In this document: positions 7,931-16,380 of the stretch, in pieces
How the letters are laid out: every line of letters starts with the position of its first letter
Numbering within the stretch: the first letter of the stretch is position 1
From: CAVPDE01 sp963702565
GTDB lineage: Bacteria; Desulfobacterota; DSM-4660; Desulfatiglandales; HGW-15
Reading direction: 5' to 3'
Assembly: GCA_963702565.1 (NCBI GenBank)
Contig: CAVPDE010000023.1
Coordinates: 185,241 to 249,240 of the forward strand
Length of the DNA stretch: 64,000 nt
The notes under the pieces: model-generated
What the model was told of the DNA's origin: nothing
Seen by the model: the letters and a program-made list of their open reading frames with translations, nothing else
The model's database searches: none
Translations under genes and position numbers: made by a program

Positions 7931-8923
7931 ATGGTGATTGTACCCAGGGGAAACCCTGTTTTCGAGAATCTCAACAGCTACTATTTGGATCTTCGCCGGC
8001 TGCTGGAGCATTGCCAAGGGGAGATGGGGTCCGGGGCCATCTATTTGAAGTCTCCCTCTGCAGAAGGGGCTATTTTCTTTGAAGCCCACGAACTCCTGGG
8101 TGGCAATTATGAGAACCGGGGTGAAAAGCTCGCCGGCAAGCCTGCGATCGAGCGTCTTCTGACCCCCTCCTCCGCCGAGAATTACCAAGTCAGCATTTAC
8201 GAAGTGGCGCCTGATGAGGCCTATTACTGGTCCAGTATCCCCAGTGCAAAAAGAATCTACGAGGATCTCAGCACGGAATTCACCGACCTGGAGGGACTCA
8301 TCAAAAAGATGAGCTCCGAAAAGCTTTCGGGATACATTGAAATTTCCTTAAACAGCGAACTGGACGGAGGATACCTTTTCTTCAGAAACGGCCAGGTGGC
8401 GGGCGGCTATTACTTCTGGGAGAAAAAGTTCAGTACCTCCAGGGAAGATCAGGATCTGCTCCTGCGGAAAGCCAAACGAAGCGGAGGCATTTTTCATGTA
8501 AGCAGAATCTCGGTGGAATCCAATGCGGTGAAGGAGGTCTCCAAGAAGCCGTTGGCGCCTGAAGTCCTTGCCGCTCTCGAAGAACTGCTGGCTCTGCTCG
8601 AAAGCCTTTGCACCTCCAGCCAAACTGTCAGGGCGGATTTCAACACCCTGCTGAAAAAGAGGTTCCTGGACCTGGCGGATGAGTACGCTTTCCTTGATCC
8701 TTTTGCCGGAGAGTTTCAGTACTCAGGAGGGAAGATACGTTTGGCGAGCGAGGTGTCCGACGCGGATCTCGCCAAAGGGTTGCTGGCAGCGGTCGCAGGC
8801 CTTGTGCGAGACCAGGGCCTTAAGGTTCCATTCAAGAGTCGGCTGCAGGGCTGGCTTCAGAAACATCGGAAGAGACTCTTGAGCCTCGGGATCAGCGTGG
8901 ACAGCCTTTTGGCCGTCCAGTAA
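7931..8923 (+). CDS. Hypothetical signalling protein, DUF4388-like segment
   Basis: Soluble protein of 330 residues, function unknown. The middle part (about 115-160, KLSGYIEISLNSELDGGYLFFRNGQVAGGYYF) has the strand-turn pattern of DUF4388/PATAN-like domains, and the N-terminal 60 residues may be a second degenerate copy (GSGAIYLKSPSAEGAIFFEAHELLGG). A helical region and a C-terminal basic helix follow. ATG 7931 is the only good start near a G-rich site. Such domains accompany receivers in other genes here (10106, 24559), so a signalling adaptor role is inferred. No catalytic motif is visible. Confidence 0.7.
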   Translation: MVIVPRGNPVFENLNSYYLDLRRLLEHCQGEMGSGAIYLKSPSAEGAIFFEAHELLGGNYENRGEKLAGKPAIERLLTPSSAENYQVSIYEVAPDEAYYWSSIPSAKRIYEDLSTEFTDLEGLIKKMSSEKLSGYIEISLNSELDGGYLFFRNGQVAGGYYFWEKKFSTSREDQDLLLRKAKRSGGIFHVSRISVESNAVKEVSKKPLAPEVLAALEELLALLESLCTSSQTVRADFNTLLKKRFLDLADEYAFLDPFAGEFQYSGGKIRLASEVSDADLAKGLLAAVAGLVRDQGLKVPFKSRLQGWLQKHRKRLLSLGISVDSLLAVQ

Positions 8924-9040
8924 ATCCCTAATGCAAGACTTAGGCAGCAGCCAAAGTCGGCTTGACATCTACGCATCATGCACAGAAGTTTCAGTCTAAG
9001 ACTCTAAGAGAGTCTGTGAGTAAAGGAGATCTGACGGGGC

Positions 9041-10081
9041 ATGGAGTTGGGGCGATCTGAAGTTTTTTCCGATTCCTCTGTCAGGGGCTTTGCGGAGTTT
9101 ATACACGCCCTTCCCGTGGCCGTGTTTCGCGAAACGCTTGACGGGAGAATCGTGTATTGCAACAAGGCGTTGGCCGAGATGTTGGGGTTTGAGTCTTGTG
9201 CGGAACTGATCAATCATCCCATGACCCTTTTCTACCACAACGCTGAAGACCGGGACTTGGTGCTGACGGCGGTGATGAAAAGCGGCCGTGTGGTGGATGC
9301 TCCACTTTCCCTGAAACGGGGGGACGGCCGGCCCATTTGGTGCCGTTTGACGGCCAAAGCCCTTGTGAACGAGGAAGGCGTTCTGGTGCATTTGGACGGC
9401 GTCCTGAGAGATGCCACCAAGGAAATTGAGAAGCGGGGAACCCGACCCACCCTTGAGAACATGGCCAATGTGTTAAGTGATTTTGTCGTTCTCTTGAACT
9501 GCGACGGGGAGATTGCTGACATCAATAAAGCAGGGAGCGAACTGCTCGGATTCCAGGGGAAAGATCTTATCGGGCGAAGCATTGCCGATTTTGTGATCCC
9601 CAGGTTGAGAGACCTTTTCTCCACTTTTCTTTCGATTGTCATCAAGACAGGGAGAGAGGAGGGAATCCTTACGATCATGGATAGGAACGGAGATGAAAGG
9701 CACCTGGAGTTCCACGCTTTCGTGGATGAAAGGCTGGGAGCACCCGCACCCGGGCACATCCATCTGGTGGCCCGCAACGTGACGGACAGAATCAAGTATC
9801 ACAAAGAGCAGCTGTCGAAGGAAAAATTCATCGGAGTTCTGGAAATGGCGGGAGGCGTGGCGCACAAGCTTAACCAACCGCTCATGATCATGAGAAATGC
9901 GGTGAACGAAGTGCTCTCCGGCATGTCCTCCAAAGACCCGAACTATGAAAGGGTCCTGAAGATACACCAGCAGGTGGAAAGAATCAGCGAAATTGCAAAG
10001 AAGATCGGAAACATCAAAAAGTATGAACCCATGGATTACGTTGCAGGAATCAAGATTGTGGATATCGACAAGACCTCATAG
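9041..10081 (+). CDS. PAS-PAS protein with kinase dimerisation domain but no ATPase domain
   Basis: Protein of 346 residues. Two PAS domains (about 15-125, with IVYCNKALAEMLGFES, and about 140-255, with IADINKAGSELLGFQG) precede a histidine-kinase DHp helix pair with the phospho-acceptor H275 in GGVAHKLNQPL. Only 71 residues follow the histidine and none resembles the N, G1 or G2 boxes of a HATPase domain, so it cannot phosphorylate itself. It may be a phosphotransfer or phosphatase partner for the kinase at 3431. An inverted repeat AGACTCT/AGAGTCT (8999-9015) lies before the gene, and AAGGAG is 12 nt before ATG 9041. No frameshift explains the missing domain: a receiver gene follows at once. 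Confidence 0.85.
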   Translation: MELGRSEVFSDSSVRGFAEFIHALPVAVFRETLDGRIVYCNKALAEMLGFESCAELINHPMTLFYHNAEDRDLVLTAVMKSGRVVDAPLSLKRGDGRPIWCRLTAKALVNEEGVLVHLDGVLRDATKEIEKRGTRPTLENMANVLSDFVVLLNCDGEIADINKAGSELLGFQGKDLIGRSIADFVIPRLRDLFSTFLSIVIKTGREEGILTIMDRNGDERHLEFHAFVDERLGAPAPGHIHLVARNVTDRIKYHKEQLSKEKFIGVLEMAGGVAHKLNQPLMIMRNAVNEVLSGMSSKDPNYERVLKIHQQVERISEIAKKIGNIKKYEPMDYVAGIKIVDIDKTS

Positions 10082-10105
10082 CGAAAGCACAGCGGAGAAC
10101 AGAAG

Positions 10106-11125
10106 GTGGTCAAGAAAGTACTGATTGTAGACGATGATCAGGAGATGTTGCTCTCCCTGGAGGAAGGGCTTTCGAAATACGACGAAACGTTTTCCATCGC
10201 TACGGCTGAAGACGGTCTTGGCGCCGTTGATGAGCTCAAGAACAGCACCATCTCCCTGGTGGTGACGGATCTCAAGATGCCGAAAATGGACGGGTTCTCT
10301 CTCCTTTCCCACATCATGGAGCACTATCCGGAGATCCCGGTCATCATCATTACCGGGTACAGTACCTCAGAGATGGAAAGGCTGGCCCGGGAAGGAGGAG
10401 CGATTGGGTACATTGCCAAGCCCTTTATGATCGACGACTTGGCCAAGAGAATCATCACCACCCTCCGAAAGGAAGCGGATGGTGGCACGCTCCACAGCGT
10501 GTCTTCGGGCATTTTTCTCCAGCTCATGGAGATGGAGGAAAAAACGTGCACGGTCCGCCTTGTTGAAAAACCCTCGGGCAAGCAGGGAATCCTTTTCTTT
10601 CTTGATGGGCAGCTGCTGGATGCACGATGCGACAGCCTGAGGGGGGAGGCTGCAGCGTATGAGATCTTTTCGTGGGACGATGTGAGCCTCAGCATCCAAA
10701 ACTCCTGCCCCCAAAGGGAGAGGCGCATCCATCGTGATCTTCAGGCGATTCTGCTCGATGCGATGCGCCTGAAGGACGAACTCAAGCGCATCGTTAAGCC
10801 GACTCCCCCCAGGAAGAAGCCGGCCACCCCTGCCAAGGAGAAGATCGAGAGGCTAGGCCCGGTGGAAAGGGTGAAGCAGTTTCTCAAAAAAGAAGTGGGT
10901 GAAGGATACGGAGTCGAAGATGTCTATGAGGACAATTCCTGGGAGAGCTTCGTGAAAGGGATAAGGAGACTTGGGGCCGCTTTTGAAGCCGGAGAGTTCA
11001 AAGCGGCTTACGTAGACAGGGGAGAGTCAAGGGACTTCATCCTTATCCCCGGCGAAAGCGTGACGGTCGTTGCGGTGAACCCGAAGTGCGCCAGAGACCG
11101 AATCATGGAGGCCTTGAGCGAATAG
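10106..11125 (+). CDS. Response regulator with DUF4388-like middle domain
   Basis: Protein of 339 residues. An N-terminal receiver (about 1-125, acidic VDDD, phospho-acceptor D55 in VVTDLKMPKMDG, conserved lysine in IAKPF) is followed by a PATAN/DUF4388-like domain (about 130-230, FLDGQLLDARCDSLRGEAAAYEIFSWDD). A charged linker and a C-terminal domain (about 255-339) ending GESVTVVAVNPKCARDRIMEAL follow; the last part has a Roadblock-like feel. It has no DNA-binding output. The start is GTG 10106, 24 nt after the PAS-DHp gene, which is its likely phosphodonor relay partner. A role in controlling the GTPase or type IV pili is inferred. Confidence 0.85.
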   Translation: MVKKVLIVDDDQEMLLSLEEGLSKYDETFSIATAEDGLGAVDELKNSTISLVVTDLKMPKMDGFSLLSHIMEHYPEIPVIIITGYSTSEMERLAREGGAIGYIAKPFMIDDLAKRIITTLRKEADGGTLHSVSSGIFLQLMEMEEKTCTVRLVEKPSGKQGILFFLDGQLLDARCDSLRGEAAAYEIFSWDDVSLSIQNSCPQRERRIHRDLQAILLDAMRLKDELKRIVKPTPPRKKPATPAKEKIERLGPVERVKQFLKKEVGEGYGVEDVYEDNSWESFVKGIRRLGAAFEAGEFKAAYVDRGESRDFILIPGESVTVVAVNPKCARDRIMEALSE

Positions 11126-11137
11126 ATATGTTGAGCC

Positions 11138-11476
11138 ATGAAAGAACTCTTTAAAGACATTTTGGCCTTGGAGGATGTCCGGGGTGTGGTGGTCAGCTCT
11201 CTTGAAGGGGAGATCCTCTTCACGGAGCCCTCTCTGGAAATCGACAGATCTTTGCCCTTATTCATTAGGGCGTTGGGGACTGTCCGGGAGGCGGATCTGA
11301 TCTTTGAGAAGTGCAGGATCTATGTGAGAAGAACGGACATGGGTTACCTCATGATCCTGCTGGGTCTCTTCGCTTCCGGCGCCATGCTGAGGCTTCACGT
11401 GGACATGGTCCTTCCCTCTCTGAAAGACAGGGGAAAAGGGAAGGGCCTGAGATCTTTGTTCCGAAGAAACAAGTAA
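11138..11476 (+). CDS. Small Roadblock/LC7-like protein
   Basis: Protein of 112 residues beginning MKELFKDILALEDVRGVVVSS, with a strand pair (GEILF) and the helix-strand order expected for a Roadblock/LC7 fold. The C-terminus is basic (DRGKGKGLRSLFRRNK). It lies 12 nt after the receiver/DUF4388-like gene and closes the plus-strand cluster. A second Roadblock protein in one locus would allow a heteromeric GTPase regulator. The fold call is from pattern only. Confidence 0.65.
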   Translation: MKELFKDILALEDVRGVVVSSLEGEILFTEPSLEIDRSLPLFIRALGTVREADLIFEKCRIYVRRTDMGYLMILLGLFASGAMLRLHVDMVLPSLKDRGKGKGLRSLFRRNK

Positions 11477-11527
11477 GTTCTTGCCCGGGCGATTTCAGAA
11501 AGCCCCTTGAAAGCCTACAACGCGGCG

Positions 11528-12208
11528 TCATTCCAGCTTAAAGCGCACAGGGACTTTAACCCACATATCTACCCTCTCTCCCCCCCGGGTTCCGGGATCG
11601 AAAAGCCAGGTCCTCACACTCGTCAGAGCAGCCTGATCCAGCACAGCGTACCCGCAGGAGTCGGAAAGGCGCAAGTCGGCGACTCCGCCTTGCCGATCCA
11701 CGAGCACTTCAAGGACCACGGTCCCCTGGTAGCCTCGCTTGCGCGCGATCACGGGGTATTCGGGGACAGGATTCCGACGATAGAGAGGGGTGGCTTCATG
11801 CAGGGGAGGAGCTGTCGAAGCCAGGGCAGGGAAAGGAGATTCCCGGGAGGTTCCTGACGCAGAGTTTTCCTCTGAAACGGCCCCGAGAGCTTCGGCGGAA
11901 GAGTTTGCCGGTTCCTGCCCGGGGAGAACAGAAGGATCGATCCTTTTGGAGGGCTTCTCAGGCTTCCTGATTTTTTGCGTTTGCGATTTCTCCTCTCTCC
12001 CTTCAGGACGATAGGGCGGCAGCTCCGGCACCTCGGGGATTCTAGACACCGCAACCGACGGAGGGGGTTCGGTCGGTCCGTGAGCAAGCGAAAGGGTGAG
12101 GGGCTTCGGCGGAAGGGTTAGTTTTGCTTTAGGCCCCTCAAACCTTACGGTAAAGAGCAGGCTGTGGAAAGCAAGCGCCAAGGCTGCCGCCAAAAGGAGT
12201 CGTTTCAC
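11528..12208 (-). CDS. tonB: TonB energy-transducing protein
   Basis: Protein of 226 residues that couples the proton motive force to outer-membrane receptors. It has an N-terminal membrane anchor (about 5-22), a Pro/Glu/Lys-rich periplasmic spacer (about 30-130) and a C-terminal TonB domain (YPVIARKRGYQGTVVLEV, ... AALTSVRTWLF). The GTG start at 12208 overlaps the exbD stop as GTGA and is preceded by GGAGGTGA. With exbB and exbD it forms a full energising complex, downstream of the cobamide genes and probably dedicated to the BtuB-like receptor. Confidence 0.92.
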   Translation of the reverse strand: MKRLLLAAALALAFHSLLFTVRFEGPKAKLTLPPKPLTLSLAHGPTEPPPSVAVSRIPEVPELPPYRPEGREEKSQTQKIRKPEKPSKRIDPSVLPGQEPANSSAEALGAVSEENSASGTSRESPFPALASTAPPLHEATPLYRRNPVPEYPVIARKRGYQGTVVLEVLVDRQGGVADLRLSDSCGYAVLDQAALTSVRTWLFDPGTRGGERVDMWVKVPVRFKLE

Positions 12209-12606
12209 CTCACCTCCGCCTGAAGCGACACCTGACTGAGACCGGCCATGCGAATAAGATCGAGCACCGTGTAGAGCTTCTGATAGGGAAGGTTCTTGTC
12301 GGCAAAGAGCAGGACCCCTGTATCCCTGTTTGCCGCGGCCCTGAGTTTCAGGGCCTCCCCAAGAGTTTCAAAAGGGACCGGCTCTTTGTCCAGAAACAAG
12401 GCTCCGTCGGCTTGAATGCTGAGACTCAGGGTGAGCTGTTTTTCAATTTTTGCCGTCGATGAAAGGGGCAGAGCCACCGGGACCCCCCGGTGCACGGACA
12501 TGAAGAAGACGCCGTACACAAAGGAGACAAGAAGCAAAAACATGAGATCAATGAGAGGGATCATTTCAATGCGCGGTTTTCTTTTGGCTTGAAGGCTGAC
12601 TTTCAT
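12205..12606 (-). CDS. exbD: ExbD/TolR family biopolymer transport protein
   Basis: Protein of about 133 residues with a single N-terminal membrane helix carrying the essential aspartate (IEMIPLIDLMFLLLVSF) and a small periplasmic domain. It is the proton-path partner of ExbB in powering TonB. ATG 12606 is chosen because GTGAGGTG lies 7 nt upstream; an in-frame GTG at 12621 overlaps the exbB stop and would add five residues. The gene is tightly packed between exbB and tonB. Confidence 0.92.
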   Translation of the reverse strand: MKVSLQAKRKPRIEMIPLIDLMFLLLVSFVYGVFFMSVHRGVPVALPLSSTAKIEKQLTLSLSIQADGALFLDKEPVPFETLGEALKLRAAANRDTGVLLFADKNLPYQKLYTVLDLIRMAGLSQVSLQAEVR

Positions 12607-12617
12607 AGGAATGCACC

Positions 12618-13235
12618 TCACCCTTGTTTCTGCGCCTGATTGAGCTTTTCATAGACGATCTCGAGGCTCGTGGCATACTTTTCGATGTTGAGCGCTGCGT
12701 CCTCTGCGCGGGAATTGAAATAGTTGAAAGGAAGGATCGAGGGGATGGCGATGAAGAGCCCGGCTGCCGTGGTGATCAGGGCTTCGGCGATTCCAGCGGT
12801 AGCCAGCTGGGGCTGCTCGATGCCGGCTGTTCCCAACAGATTAAAGGCCGTGATGATTCCTGTGACGGTCCCCAAAATCCCTAACAGCGGCGCCACGGTA
12901 ATCATTGTGTCCAGAACGCCGAGAAACCGGCGCATCCTCTTCATTTCATCAGCAGCAGCGGTCTCCATAGCCTTGGTCATGGAAAACTCACGGTGAAGAA
13001 TGCCGTTGACGAGAATGCGAATCACATAGTCTCTGGATCCCTTCACCTTTTCACGAACGGCGCCCCAGTCGCCTCTTTGACAGAGCTCAAGCACATCGTC
13101 CACAAGAGGCTGATTGCGCCGCATGTCTTCACGAATCCAGAAAAGCATTCGTTCGATCACTACCGTGAGGGCGATGACGGAGCAAGCCAGCAGAGGGTAC
13201 ATGACCGGACCGCCCTTGACAAAAAACTCAAGCAT
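12618..13235 (-). CDS. exbB: ExbB/TolQ/MotA family proton channel protein
   Basis: Inner-membrane protein of 205 residues with the MotA/TolQ/ExbB domain: a first membrane helix (YPLLACSVIALTVVIERML), a cytoplasmic loop, and two C-terminal membrane helices (VAPLLGILGTVTGIITAF and GLFIAIPSILPFNYF). It forms the stator with ExbD that drives TonB. It is first in the exbB-exbD-tonB block, 185 bp after btuD; that spacer carries inverted degenerate repeats, so the block could have its own promoter. Confidence 0.93.
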   Translation of the reverse strand: MLEFFVKGGPVMYPLLACSVIALTVVIERMLFWIREDMRRNQPLVDDVLELCQRGDWGAVREKVKGSRDYVIRILVNGILHREFSMTKAMETAAADEMKRMRRFLGVLDTMITVAPLLGILGTVTGIITAFNLLGTAGIEQPQLATAGIAEALITTAAGLFIAIPSILPFNYFNSRAEDAALNIEKYATSLEIVYEKLNQAQKQG

Positions 13236-13253
13236 AGATCCTCCTTTTTAAAG

Positions 13254-13426
13254 AAAGCACGAAATTCGAAGCACGAAATCCGAAACAAATGCCAAATCAA
13301 AAGATTTTAAACAAAATCGAGAAGTGAAGCCGCTGAGGGTCATCAATCATGGTTTTGTTTTGCGCTTCGGTCATTGGTGTTTTGAGCTTGTTTCGGATTT
13401 CGAGTTTCGTGTTTCGTATTTATGGT
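13254..13426. repeat. Inverted degenerate repeat with GAAATCCGAAAC motifs
   Basis: The spacer between btuD and exbB has arms GCACGAAATCCGAAACAAAT (near 13270-13290) and an inverse copy (GTTTCGGATTTCG ... TTTCGTGTTTCG, 13390-13420). Each arm is itself built from short imperfect repeats. A related fragment (AAAGCACGAAATCAG) lies before padI at about 46405. Gene-free otherwise. Confidence 0.6.
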
Positions 13427-14199
13427 TTTAAGCTGATTCTCGGTTTCCCAGTCATAGGATTCTTGTCCACCACAACGGCGCACTCGTACACCTCTTGTAT
13501 GCTTGCGGCGTCAATGACCTGATCCGGGGTCCCGGCCAGGTGCACAGCCCCCTGCTTGAGCATCACGATCCGATGACAGTACTGAGACACGAGGTCGATG
13601 TCATGAGAAACGACGACCACGGCCAGCCCCTTTTCTCTGGTCAGGCCTGCGATCAAATCAAAGATCTCCTTCTTGTACTTGAGATCAAGGAAGGAGGTGG
13701 GTTCGTCGAGAAGAATCACTCCGGGTTCCTGGGCAAGGGCTCTTGCCAGAAGGACTCGCTGTTTCTCTCCTCCCGAGAGCTCGTGGATGGACCGCTCAGA
13801 GAGTTCCAGGCCATGGGTCGCTCTCAGGGCGTTCGTCGCTATCTCCATGTCCTTGTTCCTTTCGAACTGCAGCCTTCCGAGGTGGGGGAAGCGGCCCATG
13901 AGCACCACCTCGAGCACGGAAAACGCAAATCTGAAGAAGTTTTCCTGAGCCACCATGGCGACGACTTTTGCAACCTCTCCCCGTTTGAGGGTCGCCATGC
14001 TTTTCCCACGAACAAGGGCCTCTCCTTCATGAGGAACCAGCATCCCGTCCAGGAGCTTGAGCAGAGTGGTTTTCCCAGAGCCGTTGGGGCCGAGGATGCC
14101 GAGCATCTCGCCTGGAAACACATCGAGGTCCACGCCCTTCACCGCCCAAGAGGCGCTGTAGCGAAACCCCGCTTTTCTTAAAGTCAGGATCGGCTCCAT
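13420..14199 (-). CDS. btuD: Cobalamin-type ABC transporter ATP-binding protein
   Basis: Cytoplasmic ATPase of 259 residues of the FecE/BtuD/HmuV type that powers uptake of corrinoids or iron chelates. It shows Walker A GPNGSGKTT, signature LSGGEKQRVLLARALAQ, Walker B VILLDEPTSFLD and the H-loop VVVSHD. Its start overlaps the permease stop by 16 nt. The position next to btuC, btuF and cobamide salvage genes makes corrinoid the likely substrate. Confidence 0.9.
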   Translation of the reverse strand: MEPILTLRKAGFRYSASWAVKGVDLDVFPGEMLGILGPNGSGKTTLLKLLDGMLVPHEGEALVRGKSMATLKRGEVAKVVAMVAQENFFRFAFSVLEVVLMGRFPHLGRLQFERNKDMEIATNALRATHGLELSERSIHELSGGEKQRVLLARALAQEPGVILLDEPTSFLDLKYKKEIFDLIAGLTREKGLAVVVVSHDIDLVSQYCHRIVMLKQGAVHLAGTPDQVIDAASIQEVYECAVVVDKNPMTGKPRISLKP

Positions 14200-15221
14200 T
14201 GGCTGCCTCTCGCTCTGAGAAGGTAAATGAAAAAGGGGGCTCCAAGGAAGGCGGTGATCACGCCCACGGGCAGTTCACTGGGCGAGATCAAAACCCTCGC
14301 CAGGGTATCTGCTGCGATCAGGAAGGTGGCGCCACCCAGGGAGGCCACGGGAATGAGGAGACGGTGATCCGATCCAAAGGCCATCCTTGCAAGGTGAGGA
14401 ACAATGAGCCCGACAAACCCGATAAGCCCGGAAAAGGAAACGACGACGCCGATCAGCAAGGAAACAAGCACCAGGCACGTTTTCTTCGCTTTTTCAACGT
14501 CCACGCCTAGCTGAAAAGCAATCTCTTCTCCGGTGGTGATGAGGTTCAGTTCTTTGGCAAATCTGAAGAGAATCAGGGAAGCAGCGATCAGGGCAGGAAT
14601 TAGAAAGACCAAGGGAGCGTAACGGCTTTGTGAAAGATCTCCGTAAAGCCAGAACAGCATGGTGTGAAGGCGGCTGTCCGCGACGATGGAGATGAAAAAC
14701 ATGATCACTGCAGTGAAAAAGGCGTTCAGAATCACGCCTGTGAGCAGAATGGTCGACGATTCCATGCCCATTTTTTTTGTTCCCAAAGCCAGAACGAGAG
14801 AGATGGCAAGAAGTGCGCCGGCAAAAGACATAAGAGGAATGCCGACGGAAAAGGTGAAACCGAGCAGAATCCCCATGATGGCTCCAAAAGCAGAGCCGCT
14901 GGAGACCCCAAGGATAAACGGATCGGCCAAGGGGTTGCGCAGCAGCGCTTGAAAAACCACGCCGCCCAGGGCAAGGGAAAAACCGGCAAGCCCTGCGAGG
15001 ATGATCCTGGGTAGCCTGATCCTGAGGATAATGAGCCTGGCCGGGTCATCCGCACCGAGGGAGCCGGAAACGAGGGCCGCGATCTTGTGCAAGGACACTT
15101 CTGCTGTTCCGATAAGCAGGGAAGCCGCTCCGACAAGAAGCAGAAAAAAGGCCATGATCAGGGAAAGGCGAAAGACCCTGCCGGGTGTCAAAGGAGGCTT
15201 ATGGATGGGATCAGTATTCAT
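14184..15221 (-). CDS. btuC: FecCD/BtuC family ABC permease
   Basis: Integral membrane protein of 345 residues with about ten predicted helices and family motifs (LRLPRIILAGLAGFSLALGG, NPLADPFILGVSSGSAFGA, FVGLIVPHLARM). It forms the channel of a BtuCD-type importer moving corrinoid from periplasm to cytoplasm. It overlaps btuD and lies 127 bp after btuF. The family also serves haem and siderophores; cobamide is inferred from the operon. Confidence 0.92.
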   Translation of the reverse strand: MNTDPIHKPPLTPGRVFRLSLIMAFFLLLVGAASLLIGTAEVSLHKIAALVSGSLGADDPARLIILRIRLPRIILAGLAGFSLALGGVVFQALLRNPLADPFILGVSSGSAFGAIMGILLGFTFSVGIPLMSFAGALLAISLVLALGTKKMGMESSTILLTGVILNAFFTAVIMFFISIVADSRLHTMLFWLYGDLSQSRYAPLVFLIPALIAASLILFRFAKELNLITTGEEIAFQLGVDVEKAKKTCLVLVSLLIGVVVSFSGLIGFVGLIVPHLARMAFGSDHRLLIPVASLGGATFLIAADTLARVLISPSELPVGVITAFLGAPFFIYLLRARGSQWSRS

Positions 15222-15250
15222 TGGTCACTCAAAGCGCTTGTATATACGAT

Positions 15251-15345
15251 GGGTGCCACGGGCAAGCTCTGCTTGTCCGTGTTGATCCCAACGTCTGAAC
15301 TCCGTAACTCACGGACAAACCCACGACGTTTGTCCGTGCCACCCA
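15251..15345. repeat. Pair of CACGGACAA/TTGTCCGTG hairpins between btuF and btuC
   Basis: Two hairpins lie in the spacer: CACGGGCAAGC (15257-15267) with GCTTGTCCGTG (15271-15281), and CACGGACAAAC (15310-15320) with GTTTGTCCGTG (15328-15338). They share their core with the palindrome after lon (1596-1638), marking a dispersed palindromic family. In the transcript they could stabilise or attenuate the btuF/btuC message. Confidence 0.65.
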
Positions 15346-15348
15346 CGG

Positions 15349-16236
15349 TTACCTGAACGCTTCGGGGTGAAGAAGCTTTGCCATGATTTCAAGACCGTCC
15401 ACAACCCGGGGAGAAGCGCGGTCGATGAGATCGGAGTCTATGAGGTGGACCCTGCCCTTTTGCACTGCAGGGATAGAGGTCCACTGCAGCCAGTCCTGCC
15501 TCGCTTTTTCAAATCTTCCCTCCCTCTCCATCGAGGAAACGAGAAGGACCTCTGGTTTTCTGCGAATCACCTCCTCCAGGCTGATTCTGGGGTAGGTCAC
15601 GGGCTCGTCAGCCGTCGTGTTGTCGCCGCCCGCCAGATGGAGGAGGTCGTGGTGAACCGTGTTTCTGTTCACGCTCATAATCGGCTGAATGTGGATCTGG
15701 AGAAAAACCAGGGGCCGCTTCCTTTCCCTTGTGGCCTCCACCATACGATTCACCCGCAGGGTAAGCGCGCCGGAGATCTGACGGGCCTTCTCTGGCAGAC
15801 CGCAGACAAGCCCGAGATTGGAAATGGTCTCGATGGCCTGCCTCACGTCCCTGGGGTTCACGAAGAAGACTTTAATGTGCGCCTGTTCGAGCAAGTCGAG
15901 AATATAGCGTTCGTTTCCATCCACTGTTCCGATCACCAGGTCCGGAGAAAGGCTGATGATCCGCTCCACATTGAGATGGATGTAGCTTCCCACCTTGGGT
16001 TTGAGGCTCGCCTCAGGCGGATAGTTACAGTGGTTTGTGACCCCCACGACCCGGTCTCCCAAGCCCAGAGCATAGAGTATTTCGGTCAGGTTTGGGGCAA
16101 GGGCAATCAGTCGCTTGGGCGGAGCCGGCACATTGATTTCTCTACCGAGAGCGTCCTTAAACACCGCAGAGTGGGACGGTAAAGCCCATAGGGATAAGAG
16201 AATGAGCATAAAGGTCGAAATGACTTTGATCTTCAT
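15349..16236 (-). CDS. btuF: Cobalamin-binding periplasmic protein (BtuF-like)
   Basis: Secreted solute-binding protein of 295 residues with a signal peptide (KVISTFMLILLSLWALPSHSA) and the TroA/BtuF fold: GREINVPAPPKRLIALAPNLTEILYALGLGDRVVGV in the first lobe and ISLSPDLVIGT. It captures corrinoid for BtuCD. It is preceded by a 130-bp spacer of degenerate ACTCCAT repeats after cobS. The family includes haem and siderophore binders; the cobamide context supports BtuF. Confidence 0.88.
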   Translation of the reverse strand: MKIKVISTFMLILLSLWALPSHSAVFKDALGREINVPAPPKRLIALAPNLTEILYALGLGDRVVGVTNHCNYPPEASLKPKVGSYIHLNVERIISLSPDLVIGTVDGNERYILDLLEQAHIKVFFVNPRDVRQAIETISNLGLVCGLPEKARQISGALTLRVNRMVEATRERKRPLVFLQIHIQPIMSVNRNTVHHDLLHLAGGDNTTADEPVTYPRISLEEVIRRKPEVLLVSSMEREGRFEKARQDWLQWTSIPAVQKGRVHLIDSDLIDRASPRVVDGLEIMAKLLHPEAFR

Positions 16237-16380
16237 TTCAAAACTCCATCACTCCACTACTCCACCACTCCATTTCTTCTGGCTCCATTACTCCATTACT
16301 CCACTACTCCAATCTTACTGCACTCCGCTACTCCAATACTCCATTTCTCCGGAGTCCATCACTCCATTACCCCATCCCTC
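16237..16380. repeat. Tandem degenerate ACTCCAT repeats after cobS
   Basis: About fifteen imperfect 8-9-bp units of the form CACTCCAT/TACTCCAT run through the spacer between btuF and cobS. They extend into the last codons of cobS on the opposite strand, where they encode GGM and GGMG. The unit is shared, in either orientation, with spacers at 28822-28916 and 35057-35100. Unit length and irregular order rule out a CRISPR array. Confidence 0.75.

Noticed and set aside
16237..16380. CRISPR-like array
   Set aside because: The repeat unit is only 8-9 bp, irregular, without unique spacers, and no cas gene is near.
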